Source: JBBIGV01 sp037447335 (GTDB taxonomy: Bacteria; Bacteroidota; Ignavibacteria; Ignavibacteriales; Ignavibacteriaceae). From it: 10,437 nt of DNA. Positions 7,883 through 10,437 of this stretch are shown in pieces. Position 1 is the stretch's first letter, and the number at the start of each line of letters is the position of its first letter. Position numbers and translations under genes: made by a program. The stretch is from assembly GCA_037447335.1 (NCBI GenBank), contig JBBIGV010000091.1:1-10437 (forward strand), written 5' to 3'. The notes under the pieces were generated by a model. That model had not been told where the DNA came from and did no database searches. It saw nothing but the letters and a program-made list of their open reading frames with translations.

Positions 7883-9121
7883 TCACCTTGAAATAATTTT
7901 GTGGTAAGCGATAATCCTTTCGTAGCCGCCAAACTCAGGATCGTTATAATAAATGAATACGTAGTATTCATTTACGGTATCCCAGTTATTACCTTCAAGA
8001 ACGTACCAGTCCGGGTTACGGATTTCTCCATTTATAATGTCTGCTACAACGAATTGATAATCATACACTCCGCGTTTAAGCGGAATAGTTAGAGAATGTA
8101 TCCCGGCATTATAGTCCATAAGGTATTCGTCTGAAAGAACCCAATTATTGAAAGCGCCTGTAAGAAAGACTCTTCCAGTAAGTTCTTCAGGAGGACGAAC
8201 AGAGAATGTTACATTAAGATAAGTTGCAAACTCATCCCTGTAATTTGTAAGCTTTGAACCTCCGTTGAGATCACGGTTAGGTCTTTTAAAGAAGCGAGAA
8301 TATTCCAATCCATCAAACTGAGCACGAACATTTCTGCCTGTAAATTTATTTATGTCGCGAAGATCGGCTTGCCTGTAACCGTTGCCGGGTCTTATATCTC
8401 TTGCAGTAAATGAAAAACTTCTGTTAGCGTCCCAGTAAAACTGCCTGGTGTTAGTATTATGTGTTCGGTCAACAATAACGGGATATTGAGTATTTTTGTT
8501 TTCAACGATTTCCATTCTATCAACAAAAGCGGGAAACATTTGATCGGGGATTGTGAAATCGGCGATGATATTAAAAACCTTTGCAAGGTCTGAAGGGAAA
8601 TAGATCTTATCTTCAAGCTGCTCCTTCTTAAATGAAACCCTGGATGCAATCAAATCGTGAACCACGAAGAACCTGCCGGATGCATATACAATTGACGTAT
8701 CGAATGAATCAGTAATATAAAACATCCACTTACCGCTGAAAGGAAAAGTAACGTAACCATCCTTGTCAGGGAAGTTTCCTCTGAAATAATAACGTGCATC
8801 CTCAACCGTTGAGGGCAGAGTTTCAAACCTCAGATTATAAAAAATATTTTTACCTGTATTTGCAAGGAACAGATTATCGGTTGGGATCCAATCTCCCTGG
8901 CAAAAACGAAATACAATGTTAATTTCCGGAGTGTAACGTGAATCAACGTCAAATTCTATAGTAAGAAAAGTCCGATCAGTTTTGGTAACCTGGATTACAG
9001 GTAGAGAAGTTTCATCGCCGGCAGTATATGCCCGTAAAGATTTAACTGTTACATCCTGCGAGTAAGATTCAACTGTTAGTAATATTAAAACAAAAAGCAG
9101 AGTTGGCGATATTCTGTACAT
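7883..9121 (-). CDS. Type IX secretion system plug-like protein (DUF5103)
   Basis: This 412-residue protein has a Sec signal peptide (MYRISPTLLFVLILLTVESYSQ) and is periplasmic. The N-terminal part is beta-rich (FRFCQGDW, FSGKWMFYI). The C-terminal part has an E-set/CBM48-like module: VFLTGAFNNW, a spacer, then LKRGVYDYQFVV. It ends with EGNNWDTVNEYYVFIYY and FGGYERIIAY. This order and these motifs match DUF5103 proteins, known as the Plug protein that occludes the SprA translocon of the T9SS until cargo or PorV binds. The ATG at 9121 has AGAGGGG seven bases upstream. It is the third gene of operon 1, 14 bases after the small protein gene. SprA and the motor genes are not in the window. Function follows from the family; interaction partners are inferred. 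Confidence 0.88.
   Translation of the reverse strand: MYRISPTLLFVLILLTVESYSQDVTVKSLRAYTAGDETSLPVIQVTKTDRTFLTIEFDVDSRYTPEINIVFRFCQGDWIPTDNLFLANTGKNIFYNLRFETLPSTVEDARYYFRGNFPDKDGYVTFPFSGKWMFYITDSFDTSIVYASGRFFVVHDLIASRVSFKKEQLEDKIYFPSDLAKVFNIIADFTIPDQMFPAFVDRMEIVENKNTQYPVIVDRTHNTNTRQFYWDANRSFSFTARDIRPGNGYRQADLRDINKFTGRNVRAQFDGLEYSRFFKRPNRDLNGGSKLTNYRDEFATYLNVTFSVRPPEELTGRVFLTGAFNNWVLSDEYLMDYNAGIHSLTIPLKRGVYDYQFVVADIINGEIRNPDWYVLEGNNWDTVNEYYVFIYYNDPEFGGYERIIAYHKIISR
7884..7889 (-). promoter_or_regulatory. Ribosome binding site deciding the oxidoreductase start
   Basis: The minus strand reads AAGGTGATC then ATG. The AAGG is correctly spaced for the ATG at 7880 and unavailable to the alternative GTG at 7886, which overlaps it. 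The site lies over the TGA stop of the plug gene, consistent with coupled translation. Confidence 0.55.
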
Positions 9122-9128
9122 TATTACG

Positions 9129-9135
9129 CCCCTCT
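9129..9135 (-). promoter_or_regulatory. Strong ribosome binding site of the plug-like gene
   Basis: The minus strand reads AGAGGGG seven bases before the ATG at 9121, between the stop of the 79-residue gene and the plug start. Its strength suggests high or independent initiation of the secretion-plug product. Confidence 0.6.
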
Positions 9136-9375
9136 CTAAAGGTTAAAAATTTCGACACATTTAATTGATTGATGCGGAATGAAGATACTTATTTGCTGCC
9201 CTTCTCTATCGGTTTCAAGCAGCAGCCCCTCATCATAGGAAGCTTTAAGCCTGCCTGATTTGAACACGATTTCATAAATGGGTGATTCGATTTTGGGATC
9301 AGACTTAAGACCGTAGTCCTCGTACATTGTTATGTTTACAAGCTTACCATAAAATTCGCTCCAGTCAAATTTCAT
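9136..9375 (-). CDS. 79-residue small protein, possible Sm-like beta-barrel
   Basis: No family is recognised with confidence. It is accepted as real because its ATG directly follows the TAA of the preceding gene, GGGAG lies six bases upstream, and the plug gene starts 14 bases after its TAG. It has no signal peptide or membrane segment, so it is cytoplasmic. The pattern is GKLVNITMY (10-18), IYEIVFKSGRLKASYDEGLLLET (about 33-55 in overlapping strands) and ISIFIPHQSIKCVEIF (62-77). Short alternating strands, a glycine turn and a final IPxxxIxxIE-like strand resemble the Sm1/Sm2 layout of Sm/Hfq-like small barrels. This is a visual resemblance, not a demonstrated homology. It could instead be a small structural or regulatory protein of the secretion operon. 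Confidence 0.75.
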   Translation of the reverse strand: MKFDWSEFYGKLVNITMYEDYGLKSDPKIESPIYEIVFKSGRLKASYDEGLLLETDREGQQISIFIPHQSIKCVEIFNL

Positions 9376-10092
9376 TTAAAACTCCCGGTTTGTTAATTCA
9401 AAAAGAGATTTTCTAAACTGATCTGTATCAGAGCAAAAGTAAAATTTATTTAAAAGCTGCGATGCAACTGAAAGTTCTCCTGCATTCAGATAATTTATAT
9501 AACAAGCTGCAATAGAAGCTTTTATATTTTGTGTTGATTCACAGCTCTTACCATTGGCGTCGTAATAGCTTTCGATGAAGGTTAATATTTGGTCATTTTC
9601 CATTATGAATATTGCATAGACTTCATCGTTCACAAGGAATAATTCACCGCTGTCATATTTCCAGCAATCAACTGGAAGAAAAAATTCATCGTTTTTTGAG
9701 ATCAGAGACATAAAAGCCGGATTTCCGGTAACGATTATGGTTTCACCGGTTTCTTCAGATAGGGTCGTGTAAGGTTCAGTAATTCCGGATTCGAGGGAAT
9801 CAATAAGGTTAAAAAAATCGAGCGTGTTAAATAAATACAGTGTGAAAATATTGTTTAATTCGCTGGCTTTAGAATCAATACAGATCAATTCAACAACGTT
9901 ATCGCCGTCAAGGTCTTCGGGAAAGAATTTTGGTGCGTTAAAATATTTTTCGAATGTAATGTTCTCATCATTATCAATAGCGATAAGTTTTTTTCCACTG
10001 ATCTTAACTGAGAATTCATCGAAAAGAAAAACTTCATCCTGGGCAGGCAGGAAGCCGGTAAAAAATAATAGAATGAATGCACAAATTTTCAT
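9376..10092 (-). CDS. Secreted protein with a DxDGDN calcium-like motif, function unknown
   Basis: This 238-residue protein begins MKICAFILLFFTGFLPAQ, a signal peptide, so it is exported to the periplasm or beyond. At 60-69 it has DLDGDNVVEL, the acidic loop seen in FG-GAP/VCBS-type repeat proteins and other calcium-binding loops (D60, D62, D64). The rest is strand-rich and acidic, with cysteines at intervals (for example CWKYDSGELF and FYFCSDTD), but no catalytic motif. A helical C-terminus (NYLNAGELSVASQLLNKFYFC) looks like one TPR-like helix pair but is too short to call. It is the first gene of operon 1, ending exactly where the small protein begins. The start is the ATG at 10092, with only a weak GAAG upstream. 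The single DxDGDN copy and low repeat content make an integrin-like propeller unlikely. Function is not assigned. Confidence 0.8.
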   Translation of the reverse strand: MKICAFILLFFTGFLPAQDEVFLFDEFSVKISGKKLIAIDNDENITFEKYFNAPKFFPEDLDGDNVVELICIDSKASELNNIFTLYLFNTLDFFNLIDSLESGITEPYTTLSEETGETIIVTGNPAFMSLISKNDEFFLPVDCWKYDSGELFLVNDEVYAIFIMENDQILTFIESYYDANGKSCESTQNIKASIAACYINYLNAGELSVASQLLNKFYFCSDTDQFRKSLFELTNREF

Positions 10093-10165
10093 TTTACTTC
10101 AATTTGTTATTATGAAATATAATGATTTATGCGGTTTAATTTTAACAGTGAAAAAAAACACCCTT

Positions 10166-10179
10166 TTGTTTCTAAACAA
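10166..10179. promoter_or_regulatory. 14-base dyad upstream of operon 1
   Basis: TTGTTTCTAAACAA is a perfect inverted repeat with six-base arms and a two-base spacer, about 75 bases before the ATG of the first gene. It has the same 6-2-6 geometry as the dyad in front of the ROK gene but a different sequence. It may be an operator or part of a chance AT-rich palindrome. Confidence 0.25.
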
Positions 10180-10207
10180 GTTACGAATTAACAATTATGA
10201 CCATTGG

Positions 10208-10316
10208 AGATGCTGAGCCGACTCGTATTGTGGTGTAAAATACATTCAGAAAGGGCTTATTAACTACCTTACGCATTTGTCATGCAGTCCGTTAGCCAAC
10301 GGATATTTCAGCATCT
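10208..10316. repeat. Inverted repeat with internal hairpin, REP/MITE-like
   Basis: AGATGCTGA at 10208-10216 is exactly inverted as TCAGCATCT at 10308-10316. Inside is a perfect hairpin, TCCGTT-AGCC-AACGGA (10288-10303), itself flanked by ATGC (10282-10285) and GCAT (10311-10314). TGTCATGC...CAGCATCT resembles the small palindromic dispersed repeats common between genes in Bacteroidota and Ignavibacteria. Only one copy is in the window, so dispersal cannot be shown. No T-run follows the hairpin, so it is not a typical terminator. Confidence 0.45.
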
Positions 10317-10340
10317 AAAAAACTTAACAAGTACGGATTC

Positions 10341-10385
10341 TGAACCTGTCTCGAATTGGAAGTCGAGCCAAGGCGGGCAAGTTCA
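10341..10385. repeat. Second imperfect palindrome
   Basis: TGAAC (10341-10345) pairs with GTTCA (10381-10385), and the inner CTCGA (10350-10354) pairs with TCGAG (10363-10367) around an eight-base loop. The interior is GC-richer than its surroundings. It follows the first palindrome by about 25 bases and begins with ATTCTGA, similar to the ATGCTGA arm of that element, so both may be degenerate copies of one repeat family. Confidence 0.35.
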
Positions 10386-10437
10386 CCTGACTTTAAACAT
10401 TTAGTATGACAGATTCCATTTCTTTATCAACATTCCA

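Larger units (their letters stand above)
10093..10437. other. Non-coding stretch with palindromic elements, no gene seen
   Basis: These 345 bases contain no supportable gene on either strand. The part next to 10092 is AT-rich and must carry the promoter of operon 1; I see no convincing -7/-33 pair. The right part is less AT-rich and holds the palindromes listed separately. On the minus strand about 14 codons are open from the right edge before a stop near 10393, too little to call a gene end. Confidence 0.6.

Noticed and set aside
9824..10216. Plus-strand open frame of 130 codons
   Set aside because: Most of it is antisense to the secreted 238-residue gene, it has no ribosome site or recognisable domain, and the tail runs into palindromic DNA.
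10393..10437. 3' end of a minus-strand gene entering from the right
   Set aside because: Only about 14 codons are open, with no family signal, and the stretch may belong to the repeat.

Overview
The window looks like a chromosomal segment from a Gram-negative member of the Bacteroidota/Chlorobi assemblage, most likely the Ignavibacteria side. It is AT-rich and every convincing gene is on the minus strand. It carries an outer-membrane LptD, a DUF5103-type type IX secretion (T9SS) plug protein, and a large secreted Asp-box/Ig-like protein of the kind usually exported by T9SS in this group. The taxonomic call is inferred from protein families, not from a marker gene.

Layout, in direction of transcription (right to left). 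Positions 10093-10437 hold no supportable gene, only degenerate palindromic elements and the upstream region of the first operon. Operon 1 is very tight: a secreted 238-residue protein (10092-9376), a 79-residue cytoplasmic small protein (9375-9136) whose ATG directly follows the previous stop, the T9SS plug-like protein (9121-7883), a Gfo/Idh/MocA oxidoreductase (7880-6894) and a small putative lipoprotein (6850-6242). A 112-base gap contains a possible Bacteroidota-type promoter next to a 14-base dyad. Operon 2 follows: a ROK-family sugar kinase (6129-5167), LptD (5149-2600) and a YacP-like NYN-domain ribonuclease (2574-2107, TTG start). After a 70-base AT-rich gap, a large secreted protein begins at a GTG (2036) and runs off the left edge. 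Its signal peptide is separated from the mature part by one in-frame TGA at 1932-1934.

Taken together, the genes concern the cell envelope: LPS delivery (LptD), protein secretion (T9SS plug), a possible lipid-A or surface-sugar dehydrogenase (Gfo/Idh/MocA), a lipoprotein and secreted proteins. A sugar kinase and an RNase sit in the same transcription units. The points most worth a second look are the TGA-interrupted secreted protein, the 79-residue protein with a possible Sm-like beta-barrel pattern placed directly upstream of the secretion plug gene, and the association of T9SS and LPS-export genes. I found no phage, transposase, CRISPR array or RNA gene, and nothing that clearly amounts to a new defence or mobile system.
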